64,000 nt of DNA, from assembly GCA_002900995.3 (NCBI GenBank), contig CM035308.1, positions 372,001-436,000 of the forward strand, read 5' to 3'. Under the pieces are notes generated by a model. That model made no database searches. It was not told where the DNA came from and worked only from the letters and a program-made list of their open reading frames with translations. The translations under genes were made by a program, and so were the position numbers. This DNA comes from Ganoderma boninense. Its lineage: Eukaryota > Basidiomycota > Agaricomycetes > Polyporales > Polyporaceae. Shown here one piece after another: positions 10,889-20,840 of this stretch (its first letter is position 1; each line of letters starts with the position of its first letter).

Positions 10889-11219
10889 TGATTCGTAGTG
10901 CATCGCATGCATGCTGTAAATTGAACCTTATGCCAAGCCAATTTAGCATGCTTTTAGCGTGAAGCTTCCGGTCGGGGCAGCGACAGTCAATGGAGTCGCT
11001 CAACATGACGCTTACTCTATGTGAGCGCTTACCTGCACCGGGAGGGTACGCGGGCACGTCGCGCGCAGCCAGCGCCATTTTCCGCCTTGCACCCGTACTG
11101 TCATCGGGCAAAATCCCATTGCAATATTTCATAGCAGAAAAGTGAGCGATGACGTTGCCACATTCTACGCATTGTCTCCTTGCTAAAATGTCTAACGAAC
11201 TGGTAATACTATCTTGCAG
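10889..11219. other. Intergenic region with probable 5'-UTR intron of gene 6
   Basis: A GTGAGC donor at 11142 and a TTGCAG acceptor at 11219, directly before ATG, outline a 78-nt leader intron. No coding region is supported. Confidence 0.4.
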
Positions 11220-12754
11220 ATGGATTCTGCCAATCTCAACATCGACGTGCTCCACCTCATCTTGAGCGGCTGCGACCAGAACACCGTCTCGCAAATCATG
11301 AAGACCTGTCGACTTCTCAACCGTGAAGGCGCAAAGTACCTCCTCAGTGGTACTCCTACCATCTCGAACGAATCACAAGCCTTATCCTTCATGCAATTCG
11401 CACAGCCAACCCGTCAAAGCACGGATTTTGCCCGTCGTCTGCGATGGATCAATAGCTTACGCGTCTTAGTGGTCGGCGGTGCGGACATCCGGTCGGTCTC
11501 CCGGGTGCTGAAGCCGTTTTTCGTCCTCGTCGCCCCACAAGCCCCCAATTTCTCTCTCCTGAACATCAACTATGCAGAGATCTTTTTCGCCGCCGACCCC
11601 GAGCTCCCCGCTTCGATTGCGTCGCTTACAACACTGCATTCTCTCACACTGGACGGCGCAGGGACGATATCCGCCATGGTGCTACGTTCTCTTCGATCCT
11701 CGCTCACCAAAGTCGAGGTCGACATCGACCCGGATATTAGCCCATTTACAGAGGAGGACCAGAATCCCATCTCTTTCCTGCATCATTCGGAAGACACACT
11801 GCGCTGCATCTCCCTCGCGCGCACGGTTTCTTCCCCGGCGGCCAGTTGCTACAGGAACGTACGCATGCTTTCTCTCCAGGAGGTCGATGTCCCGACTACC
11901 CGGCACCTCGTCTATGCATTCCCCAACCTGGAGTTCTTGCGCGCAACTGAGTGCACAGCGAGCTACGCGGTCGATGTCGATGATGTAGTGCAGAGACAGA
12001 GGGATTTAAACATCGCTGAGCAATCACGGGTGGGGTCCTGGCGTCGTCTGATGTCTTTTAAGGGCTCTCCCCTCCTGCTGTACGGACTTGGACTTCGATG
12101 TCAGGTGCTGCACGTCTGCGTGCAGGACGATGACGAGGAGGGCATAGTCCCAAGGCAGATCGAGGCCATTTTACGAGACACTACGCCCTCTCACCTCACG
12201 ATCAGGATACGAGAAGTCGTGTACTTTCTCTCGCAGGCGGAAGACATCCTCCAGCTTTCTGAAAGCGAGGAGCTCAGGCGATTGCCGTCGCTCCGGCTTC
12301 ACTTCCATCTCTAGCCAAGAAGCTGGAATGCAGACATAGAAGGGTTATTCGTACGTGGAACCTTTCCCCGCTGCACACAACCTCTTCAGTTGCGTCTGAC
12401 GCTGACAGTGCTCCTAGTCTTTTATCTACGATGTCATCGCCACATTGCCCATTCCCGCGGTCACATTGGTCGTCAATATCTCCAGTGCCTTGACCAAGCC
12501 AGTGTATACTCGAGCATTCAGACCCGGAGGCAGTCCGCGAATCGATGAATACTCCCCTCCTTCCCCTGTCAAGGTGTACCTCGATGCCTTGAACCCGGAT
12601 ACTACCGTCGCAGAGCTGCTGCCAGTTCACGGGCAATCCGTCGCGCTGCGCCGTGAAGGTCGTCTTTATCCGGACCTGGAAGGGGGAGGAGGTTACCGCG
12701 CATCGAGGCGATCCGCGGTTAATCAAAGACGACGATTTCGACAGGTTCTTCTGA
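11220..12754 (+). pseudogene. F-box-like gene (array gene 6): nonsense codon plus terminal frameshift
   Basis: The family start (MDSANLNIDVLHLILS) at 11220 and MKTCRLLNREGAKYLL are open until a TAG at 12312-12314. Alignment with gene 7 puts this TAG at a tryptophan codon (gene 7: CTG TGG, gene 6: CTC TAG), and the homologous codons then continue to the conserved donor at 12355 (GTACGT). Thus TGG to TAG is a simple nonsense mutation a few codons before the exon end. The terminal exon begins SFIYDVIATLPIPAVTLVV after an acceptor ending at 12417. It loses frame near 12622-12640: the family motif SRCAVKVVF is in another frame, with its stop at 12752-12754. Two independent lesions support a pseudogene, although a protein truncated by only the last exon could still be made. 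Confidence 0.75.
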
Positions 12755-13234
12755 AGATGCCAGTGCACCGGTGCTTGTGTTCGTGTTTGATTGCTTATTT
12801 TCATCCAAGTCAATTTTCCGTGCAGTCCGATGCGCATGAGCATCGGCGGTGATGCACTGAGGCTACGATTCGGATGAAATAAGTACGTTACTTTTGAATT
12901 GGTACGTAAGTTTTGCTCGTGATTTAAAGTGACCAAGTAGCCGTGTTTTGGACCTCGGCATGCTGTAATTGGATGTTGGGGTCAAGCAGAGAAAGACATA
13001 TTTCGAAACTGTAAGTGCACGTGTAGTGCGAAGCATTTAGGCGATCGGACGACACGGTCATGCGCCGTATTTCTCGAACATGTTCTGAACCGCAGTAGCG
13101 AAGACTATCAAAAGATCAGCCATCCCGCGAACTCCAATCGCGACGTTTCATACGAGAACAGTGAGTTGTATTTGTTGCATTCTATTCGTTTCCGTGGTGC
13201 TCGAAGTTGCGCGGCTGACGATTTTACCTTGCAG
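12755..13234. other. Intergenic region with probable 5'-UTR intron of gene 7
   Basis: A GTGAGT donor at 13161 and a CTTGCAG acceptor at 13234 outline a 74-nt leader intron ending at the ATG. Nothing else is supported. Confidence 0.4.
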
Positions 13235-14774
13235 ATGGACTCCGCCAACGTCAACATCGACATCCTACACCTCGTTTTACAAAGTTCAGATCAGCAAACT
13301 ATCTCACAAATCATGAAGACTTGTCATATCCTCAACCAAGAAGGAGTCCAATACCTTCTTCACGCCCTTCCTACCATCTCGACCGCATCGCAGGCCTCAT
13401 CCTTCCTCGCGTTCGTCCTCCCCTCTCGTCAAAGCGCCGATATTACCCATCGCCTGCGCTATATCGATAGCTTACATGTCATGTTACTCGACGACACAGA
13501 GGCCGAGATGGTCGCTAAACTGTTGCTGCCATTCTTTACCCTCGCTGCCCCTCACGCCCCCAACTTCTCCTTCCTGGAAATCGACAACGCGGAATGGTTT
13601 TTCGCCGATGTCCCTGAACTCCCCGCCGCCGTTGCCGCGTTGACGACTCTCGATGTGCTCAAGCTTGATGATGTGGGGAGAGAAGAGCGTCGTGATGCTC
13701 CGTGCTCTGCAGTCTTCACTGACAGAAGTCGACGTCCACTTTCACTTGGACAGCGGCATCCGTCCATCGGCGCGAGAGGATCAGGATCCCATTTCCTTCC
13801 TCCACCGCTCGAATGACACGCTACGCTGTATCTCTCTCCGGTCCTCAGTTTCTTCCCCCGCGGCCGGACGCTATCGCAACGTCCGCATGCTCTCCCTCAG
13901 CTACATCGAGGCGCCGACTACGCGCCACTTCGTCCAAGCGTTCCCCAACCTGGAGATCCTGCGCGCGACCGGGTGGAGGTCGCACCTCGAGCACGATCCT
14001 GAGGCCGCAGCGGTGAAGCAGAGGGACCTCAACCTCGCTGAACAGGCACGCGACGGGTCGTGGAGAAGCCTGGCGTCGTATGAGGGCTCCCTCCTCATGC
14101 TGTACATGTTTGCACCCCTATGCCAGGTGTCGCGTGTCTACGTGCATGACGATGACGAGGGAGTGTTGGAACCCATGCTGATACGGGCCGTCTTGGGAAA
14201 CGCGTCTCCCCTGCACCTTACGATGAAGGCCCAAGGAGTCGAGTACCTCCCCATGCAGGCCGAGGGCCTCGTAGAGCTTTCGAGGAGCAGGGAGTTCGGC
14301 AGGTTGCCCTCGCTCCGGCTGGAGCTCAAACTGTGGCGAGGCAGCTGGGACGCAGACATGGAGAGTCTGATAGTACGTGGTGCCTTCCCGGCATGGGCTG
14401 GACCGTGCTGAAGTGGTCCCAATTCTGACTTGAAATCTTCTTCCTAGAATTTGGTCTACGATTTCATCGCACCCTCACCTGTGCCTGCAGTTACTCTCAT
14501 GGTCGATATTTCCAGTGCCAGGACAGAACCAAGGCACCGTTATCAGCCCAACGGACTCCGCCGCCCATATAATGAGCCTCCCAACCCTTCCCCCGTGAAG
14601 CTATTCCTCGATACCGTGGACCCGGATACCGTCGCGGAGAGGTTGTTCGCGGGAAACCCGTCGCGCTGCGCTGTGAAGGTCGTCTTTCTCCGGACCCGCG
14701 AGGAAGGGCCGGTTTCCGCTCTCCGAGGGGATCCGGAGTTACTCTTTGACCACAATTTCGACAATGATCTCTAA
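13235..14774 (+). pseudogene. F-box-like gene (array gene 7) with one frameshift
   Basis: Starts MDSANVNIDILHLVLQ with MKTCHILNQEGVQYLL. The frame is broken near 13675-13684, in the GTGGGGAGAGAAGAG stretch: upstream reads KLDDVG, and the family continuation EKSVVMLRALQSSLTEVDV lies one frame on. A net one-base insertion explains it. The rest is open (SNDTLRCISL, PTTRHFVQAFPNLEIL) to the donor at 14373, and exon 2 (14448-14774) reads NLVYDFIAPSPVPAVTLMV through SRCAVKVVFLRTREEG to the stop. This is the best template for the second subfamily's terminal exon and shows the ancestral codons for gene 6. One indel in a purine run could be an error. Confidence 0.7.
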
Positions 14775-15131
14775 CTACACCTGCACGCGGGTGCCCGTGT
14801 CCGAGAATGCTGGATAACTCTGATTGAGGTAACCGTCCTGCAGGGACTGAACGCGAAGTTCGCCGTCCAAATCTACAACCAGTGTCCCTGCCAGTTGATC
14901 GTTTTCGAATTGATACGCTTGCGTTGTGCCTTGGAACCTTGAAGTGACTGTATGAAGCTGTATGATGGGACTTTTTACCTGGGTATAGTACCGGGATGGT
15001 AATGGGCGATTAAAAGTTTGTGGCTCCGGTAAGCGCGCGTGCATGCTTGAACATGGGCCGGGTCCTGTACACAGCGCAGCCGCCACTTACCTTCGTCCCC
15101 ATCGCCTCCTTCGACCTCGGACAGACTCAAC
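14775..15131. other. Boundary between F-box array and conserved genes
   Basis: No gene is supported. It holds the promoter of the actin-capping gene that starts at 15132. Confidence 0.45.
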
Positions 15132-16415
15132 ATGGACCCCGCAGAGCGCATCGAAACGGCCTCCAAGTTCCTCCTCCAGTCTCCTCCAGGCGAGATCAAC
15201 GACGTGCTCAACGGTAAATATCCGCGCGAGCTCGTGCTCCGACGTCTCCTGCGCCTGCGTGCATGATGATCTGAACCCCCGTCGATCCCGCCAGATGTGC
15301 GGAACATCATCTCGGACGACGACTCGCTGCAGGCGGGCGTGCTCCCCGCCCTGAGGGAGTACAACACCACGCAGTTCACGACCGCGGAGGTGCCCGGGCA
15401 CCAGCACCAGGTGCGTGCTTTGCGTTTTCTCCGAAGGTCGAGGGACGGGAGGGGTGACTGGGCCGCTATATGCGTGCGGGGTTAGTCCATCATCAGCGAG
15501 GCGGCAAGGGTGCAGGGTTCCGGAGAGGGCGAGGACGGTGATGCGGCGCAGGACAGGTACTGGGATCCGCGGTCACGGACGAGCTTCCGCTTCGACCATC
15601 TGAGCTTGGTGCGTCCGTCCGTGTCCGTGTCCATCTCCCGCAACACCAACCCCTCCAATAACTCCGCACACAGGAATCGTCCGAGTCCGAGCACATCGAG
15701 CCCGACTCTGAATCCGAGCCATTCCGGTGCGTCCCTCGTATGCTCTTCGTCCTGGCAGGGGCCCGTCCGACTGAGCCTGGGGCGGCAGCCTCGCACTCGA
15801 GACCGCGTCATTACAGTACCTCCAGGCGCACTACCACGATGGCGTCGCGTCCGTCTTCCCCGCCGCCGGCTCAAGCACGCGCTTCACCATCCAGATCGTC
15901 GCGAACAAGTACAACCCCACCAACTTCTGGTGCGCCCCCTCCCTTCCCTCCCCTCCTCCTGTTTCCTTCCCTTTAGACACTCGCCCTCATACCACATTTC
16001 CGTACCCGCCTCCCTTCCTCATTCTCTCAGGTCCGGCCGCTGGCGCTCCGAATACACGCTCGACCTCGCCGCGCAGACCCTGACGGGCAAGATCCTCCTG
16101 AACGTGCACTACTACGAGCAGGGCAACGTGCAGCTCTCGACCACGCACGCCGTCGCGCTCGCGCTCCCGCCCGCGATCACCGCCGCGGGCGGCCCCGGCG
16201 CGGCCTCCAAGGCCCTCGCGCTCGTCGAGGCCGAGGAGAGCCGCTACCAGACCGGGCTCGCCGACGCCTACGCCGACATGGGCGACAAGACGTTCAAGGG
16301 CCTCCGCCGTGCGCTCCCCATGACCCGCTCCAAGCTCGACTGGGACCGCGTGCTCGGCTACAAGCTCGGCCAGGAGCTCACGAACAGCAAGGGCGTGTTC
16401 GGCCAGGCCGCGTAG
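15132..16415 (+). CDS. cap1: F-actin-capping protein subunit alpha (CapZ alpha)
   Basis: Six exons: 15132-15213, 15295-15410, 15486-15608, 15674-15726, 15789-15929 and 16031-16415, giving 299 residues, close to the family's usual length. The order is an N-terminal helix (PAERIETASKFLLQSPPGEI), RYWDPRSRTSFRFDHLSL, an acidic insert (SSESEHIEPDSESEPF), ALETASLQYLQAHYHDG, and the family hallmark NFWSGRWRSEYTLDL. The C-terminus contains ADMGDKTFKGLRRALPMTRSKLDW and YKLGQEL, as in CapZ alpha. With the beta subunit it forms the heterodimer that caps actin barbed ends in the cytoplasm. All introns are GT-AG and 50-100 nt. It sits tail to tail with the acyl-CoA synthetase, about 260 bp apart, and I see no lesion. 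Confidence 0.93.
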
Positions 16416-16672
16416 ATGCTGGGCGTGGGCCTAGAGGTTCGCTGGGATGGAGAAGTAGGGTGTAAAATAGTTGCGATATGGAAAGGCCGGTCGAATTCGG
16501 CCTCCCTCCAGCTTTCTGCGCGGCCTGCCTCCGCCATCGACAGACACATGTAAGCGACGGTTGACGGATGCATAGTGAGTGATAAATACAGCATTAACCC
16601 GACGTGCTCTACGTTCGTTCTACGCATTATCGTCCGGCTCAAGGCCGCGATTTAATGTACGATTATATATAT

Positions 16673-19415
16673 CTAAAGCTTCGCAGGACCCGTAGGATCC
16701 GGGAGCGCATACAGCGCATCGATGTACGGCTTGAACTTCGCATACGTCTCTTTCCTGTACACGCCATCACAAAAAGGAAAAGACGTCAGGCCTCTCTCGC
16801 GCGCTACAGGTAGCCAACGCGGAGCACTCACCGGCGAACCTTGAACGTCGGCGTGAGGCAGTCGTTCTCGACCGTGAACGCGTCCAGCGTAACATGCACG
16901 CGCTTGATGCGCTCGAAGCCCTTGAGTCTCCTCACGCTCGGTTCCTTGTCCATCTCCGTCAGCACCGCGTCCGCGATGCGCGGCTCGCGCGCGAACCGTT
17001 CGAGCGCCGCGCCGTCGTGCGCGCCCACGCGCGTGCGGAGCACGCGGTACACGAGCTCGGCGAGCTGCGCGGGGTCGGGCACGACGACGGCGACGAGGTA
17101 GCTCTGGAGGCCGTCCCCGTACACGAAGAGCTGCGCGACGAGTGGCACGGCCGCGTACGCGTTCTCGACGAGCTCGAGCGCGACGTACTCGCCCTGCGCG
17201 AGCTTCATGATGTTCTTCACGCGGTCGACGATCCGGAAGCGGCCCTGCGCGTCCAGCGCCGCGATGTCGCCCGTCCGCAGCCACCCCCCGCTCGCGGGAT
17301 CGAGCAGCGCCTCCGCGGTCTTCTCCGCGTCCTTGTAGTACCCGAGGAAGCGCTGCCCCCCGCGCATGAGCAGCTCGCCCGCGCGGGAAGGGCTTGTCTG
17401 TGGAGCGGTAGCCGAGCTCAGGGACGTCGACGAGCTTGATCTCCGCAGAGGGCACGGGCCCGCCGACCGTCCCGCCCGCAGAGGGGTCGTTGGGCCAGCA
17501 GGCGGTGCAGCAGCCTCCGTTCTCGGTCATGCCGTAACCCTCGCGGATGTCGGCGAGGATGCTGATCTTGAGGAAGTCGGCGATGTTCTGACTGAACGGC
17601 GCGGAGCCGCAGCCCACCATCATCAGCCTGCCCCCGAGGACGTTGCTGACCTGTGTGCACGGGCAGAGATGGGAAGGAAGGGGATGGAAAGGGAGAAGGG
17701 GACGGGAGGCATCAGAAGATGCGCATATATGCATGCGAAGAGGAGGGTAGACGCACTTTGCGGAAGACGAGGCGATCCCAGAGCGCATGCGTGAGCTGCC
17801 CGCGTGTCTTCATGTTCTGCAGTTTCGTCGCGACTGCCGTGCGGAAGATCGCACCGCGAAGCCCCGGCGCGTCGCCTGCCGCGATCACCGACTGATAGAC
17901 ACGGTTGAGCACGCGGGGGACGAGCGGGACGTAGTGCGGCCGGAGGAGCTGGATGTCCTCGAGGAAGCGGGTGGGGTCGCCGGTCGTGTATCCGATGCGC
18001 TTGCCGACAGCGACGGTTGTGAGTTCCATAACGCGTTCGTAGATGTGTGCGAAGGGGAAGGAAGGACATCGCCGTGCGGTCGCCTTCGATCTCAACTCCG
18101 TACATAAGAGACAGGGAGGCGATGGTAAGGTTTCCGTGGCTCAGAAGGGCGCCTTTGGGAACACCAGACGTGCCCTATGCGGTTTTGGTTAACGCGAACT
18201 GCTCGCCTGCGGCTGGAGAGGTGCGTACCGAGGTGTAGCAAATAGTGGCGAGGGTGTCGGCAGTCGCAGGGATGACATTGATTAAGTTTGCGCGGCCCAA
18301 ATCTTCGACTGCAGATCATACGGCGAATTCAGTCAGTGTGGGTCCCTCCCATGACAGTGCGTTCCCCGCAGCACAGGGTTTGGTTTGATGGTGGAGCATG
18401 AGAGACGTACATTCAATGATGTCCATAACTTTGATGTCCCTTGTCTTGCCCCATGCCGTAAGGACACGTTTTTGGTCGTCATCGGTCGTTTCAATGGAAA
18501 CAATGTACTTGAGCGTAGGGAGCTTAGGGGAGAGCGTCAGAAGGAAAGGGATGTGTTCTGGGGCAGCGAAGACGATAGAAAGGTCTGCATGGTTGATGCT
18601 ACATGCACCTGCGTCAAAACCCGGATTGTATGCGCAGATAATAGGCTTACACGTATTCTAATAGGAAAGTTAGAAGCGTGGCGGAAGCGACTTAGGGCGC
18701 AGCACGTACCGACTGATTCTGCACCAAGCGTATCATAAAGGGCAACGGTGACCTTGTTGTATGCCTGACATGCAAGGTCGACGAGGAGCCAGTCTCCACG
18801 AAATGACGCGTCAAAACGCGAATCCTCGGGAGAAATGAAGGACGGGAACGGACGTACTAGGGCAGTTCTTGCTCCAAATGCCGACAGTATCTAGCTCGTG
18901 TCCGCCTAGCTGCTTCGTTTGGAACAGCTTGTGAAGAGCGCTGCCAACGGCACGCCGACGCATGTCGGCCTCTGGCCATGACTCCCATACGTGGTAGTTC
19001 GCGAAGGTGAGGGGCTTCTTGGAGAGGATGGGTCGATGTCCAAGGAAAGGTCCGCCATCGCTACGCTTCAAACCTTCATTGAAAAGGTCGACGAGGTTCG
19101 TGATCAAGCCCGGTGTTTCGAGGGTCAACAATGGGAACTGAGCTGCAAAGATGACGTGTCTTGGTGCGGGGCTCGAATCGAACAAGCAGAAGACTCACAG
19201 TGACGGTAAATTGCTTGAGAGGCAGACGACATTGGGGATTTCGTCAACTAAATGCCTTCACGCGCATACAGCCAGCGGGGAGACGGTGGGGACTCACCTG
19301 ACTGGCCAGGAGCCTCTGTGCCGGGGACTGCAACGGACTGCTTGTTGTAATCCGCGTCGGGCGGGAATGGGATGGGATAGTCTATTGGACGAGGAAGCTC
19401 AGGGGCGGCAGACAT
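16673..19415 (-). CDS. Long-chain acyl-CoA synthetase, probably peroxisomal; two +1 indels in the coding frame
   Basis: Minus-strand exons: 19298-19415, 19199-19213, 18858-19142, 18710-18793, 18651-18657, 18411-18598, 18229-18308, 17757-18174, 16832-17650 and 16673-16754. The enzyme joins long-chain fatty acids to CoA using ATP. Visible landmarks are GPFLGHRP, the AMP-binding P-loop split across exons as YTS-GTSGVPKGALLSHGN, LPL-AHIYERV, EGYGMTEN, RTGDIAALDAQGRFRIVDR and KLAQGEYVALE. The protein ends PTGPAKL; the AKL tripeptide fits a PTS1 peroxisomal signal. Two internal exons are microexons of 15 and 7 nt that restore IYRH and EYVINH exactly. Two single-base insertions break the frame, near 18050-18060 and near 17377-17380. 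Either this copy is dead or these are sequence errors; I favour errors, because the other exons and splice sites are well preserved. Confidence 0.85.
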
Positions 19416-20220
19416 GGTGAGTGGGAGGAGGGGGGACTGAAAGGGGGTGGTGGGGGTCGAAGGTGAAGATCCAGTTGGGCAGTCAGAGACAGCATATTGG
19501 GACAACGGAGGGCTAAGAGAGAGCGCAGGAACAGGACCCGCGTCCGTGATTCCGTTGACGAGCTCGGACGGCGCGCTCGCAGCTGTGGGCCGAGGTGGCC
19601 ACATCTGGCCGCATCTTCCCGCCCTCGTCGGCTGCCACTGCCAAGAGCGGCAAGCAACCAGATACCGATCGGCCTGGTGCCATTGGTCGGGTCCTCGCTC
19701 AGGTTCATGCTTCTGGCCCTAAAATACTCACTGTATGCGTACACTTGCGCCCACAGCTCGGTCTTGCCTCTGACTAGATCCTCTGGCAACTGCATCTGCA
19801 CCTGTACGACACCAACTTTATTTACTTGCAGACTCCAGCGTTCATTCGCTACGCTATAACCCGGAAGTGTTGACCTTCCGGCACCGGCATTCAAGTGATC
19901 CGAAGACCATACAAATTCTTTCTCACCAGTTTCTCTCAGTCAACCACCGAGACACCGCCCGTAAGCCGATACTGAAAACAAATCGCGCAACATTTACTAG
20001 ACGGGCCCCGTGAAGTCATCACGCTTCGATGAAGTGTTACGGTCCTTAGACTGTTGGTGGGCAGAGTCTTTTTGAGGAAAGGCCATGTATACGTGCCTCG
20101 ACGGGAATTGCCGGAGCGGCCGCTGCAGGACTCAACAGACTTCAACAATGTGCTGCGCTCCTCCTCTGTCGTCTTCGCACCTGACTGTGCTCTACCATGT
20201 GGTTTATCATCTTCAACGCC
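19416..20220. other. Upstream region of the acyl-CoA synthetase gene
   Basis: On the minus strand the start codon is preceded by a pyrimidine-rich stretch (CCCCCCTCCTCCCACTCACC), common before strongly expressed fungal genes. A 170-codon open frame at 19382-19894 (minus) has no recognisable family and overlaps the start of the synthetase, so I leave it uncalled. Confidence 0.4.
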
Positions 20221-20520
20221 TTCATAGGCATGCACTGCTACCGATGCCTAGGACGACAAAGTCTTTTTCGGGTTGCCATCACCTCAGGCCTCTTACGACG
20301 CCAGCCTGGCTGGGGGTGACGGGGATTCTCTGAACCCGGACCGCCATGCCTTTCGTCCTCAAGGCTTCAGTTATGGGATAGCCTCCGGAGGGCGATAGTG
20401 TTCGACCCTCTTAGCCATCAACATCTTCGTTGACCGCGGCTGTGGCGTACTCGGAATGGCCTAGGGATACAAGGATGGACGCTTGTAAATAGACAGGTAC
20501 GTGACTCCAGACCTCGGGCA
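20221..20520 (+). repeat. Duplicated relic upstream of F-box/WD40 gene A
   Basis: The text around 20238-20340 (TGCTACCGATGCCTAGGACG, GCCATCACCTC) recurs in diverged form at 23917-23990 (TGCTGCCGATGCCTAGAACG, GCCATCACCTCTCC). Both copies lie upstream of an F-box/WD40 gene. An ATG-led frame of about 25 codons is shared, then stops diverge. It looks like the remnant of a small gene or leader carried along when the F-box/WD40 unit duplicated. No product is recognisable. Confidence 0.5.
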
Positions 20521-20639
20521 TAGCAGTCGACATGAATGAAGTACGAAATCATGCATATATGCTACTGTAGTACTTGCAGTCTTGCTTTTGTCGTTTAATC
20601 ATGTCCGTTCATCTGTCTATCCTCCCAGTGTTCTCAACA

Positions 20640-20775
20640 AATTCCCGAAGCAAATATCCGAATATCCATTTTCATCGGAGTGGTGGATATCTGCGCCGTA
20701 AGTGTGATCACTTCGAAATTAAGGTCTGCGTCTTATGAGGATATTCTTGTGTATGGGCATAAATAGCGACACCTA
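20640..20775 (+). promoter_or_regulatory. Promoter-proximal block shared by F-box/WD40 genes A and B
   Basis: TATCCGAATATCCATT at about 20656 and a GAGGATAT motif near 20738, followed by ATAAATAG at about 20760, are mirrored before gene B (TATCCGAATATCCATTC at about 24350, GAGGATAT at about 24420, TATAAATTTT at about 24439). Position and conservation fit a core promoter with a TATA-like box. The repeated GATATCC-like words could be regulator sites; that is inference. Confidence 0.45.
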
Positions 20776-20840
20776 ACCTTCAACAATGGCAATCCTCTCC
20801 TTCGCTGTCCCCTCGTACGTGTTCATGGTTACGTACTCCC

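Noticed and set aside
15510..16030. Long plus-strand frame through the CapZ introns
   Set aside because: It reads through three introns in the wrong phase; only the part after 16031 is in the protein frame.
19382..19894. Minus-strand 170-codon frame upstream of the acyl-CoA synthetase
   Set aside because: No family motif, composition typical of GC-rich non-coding sequence, and overlap with the synthetase's first exon in another frame.
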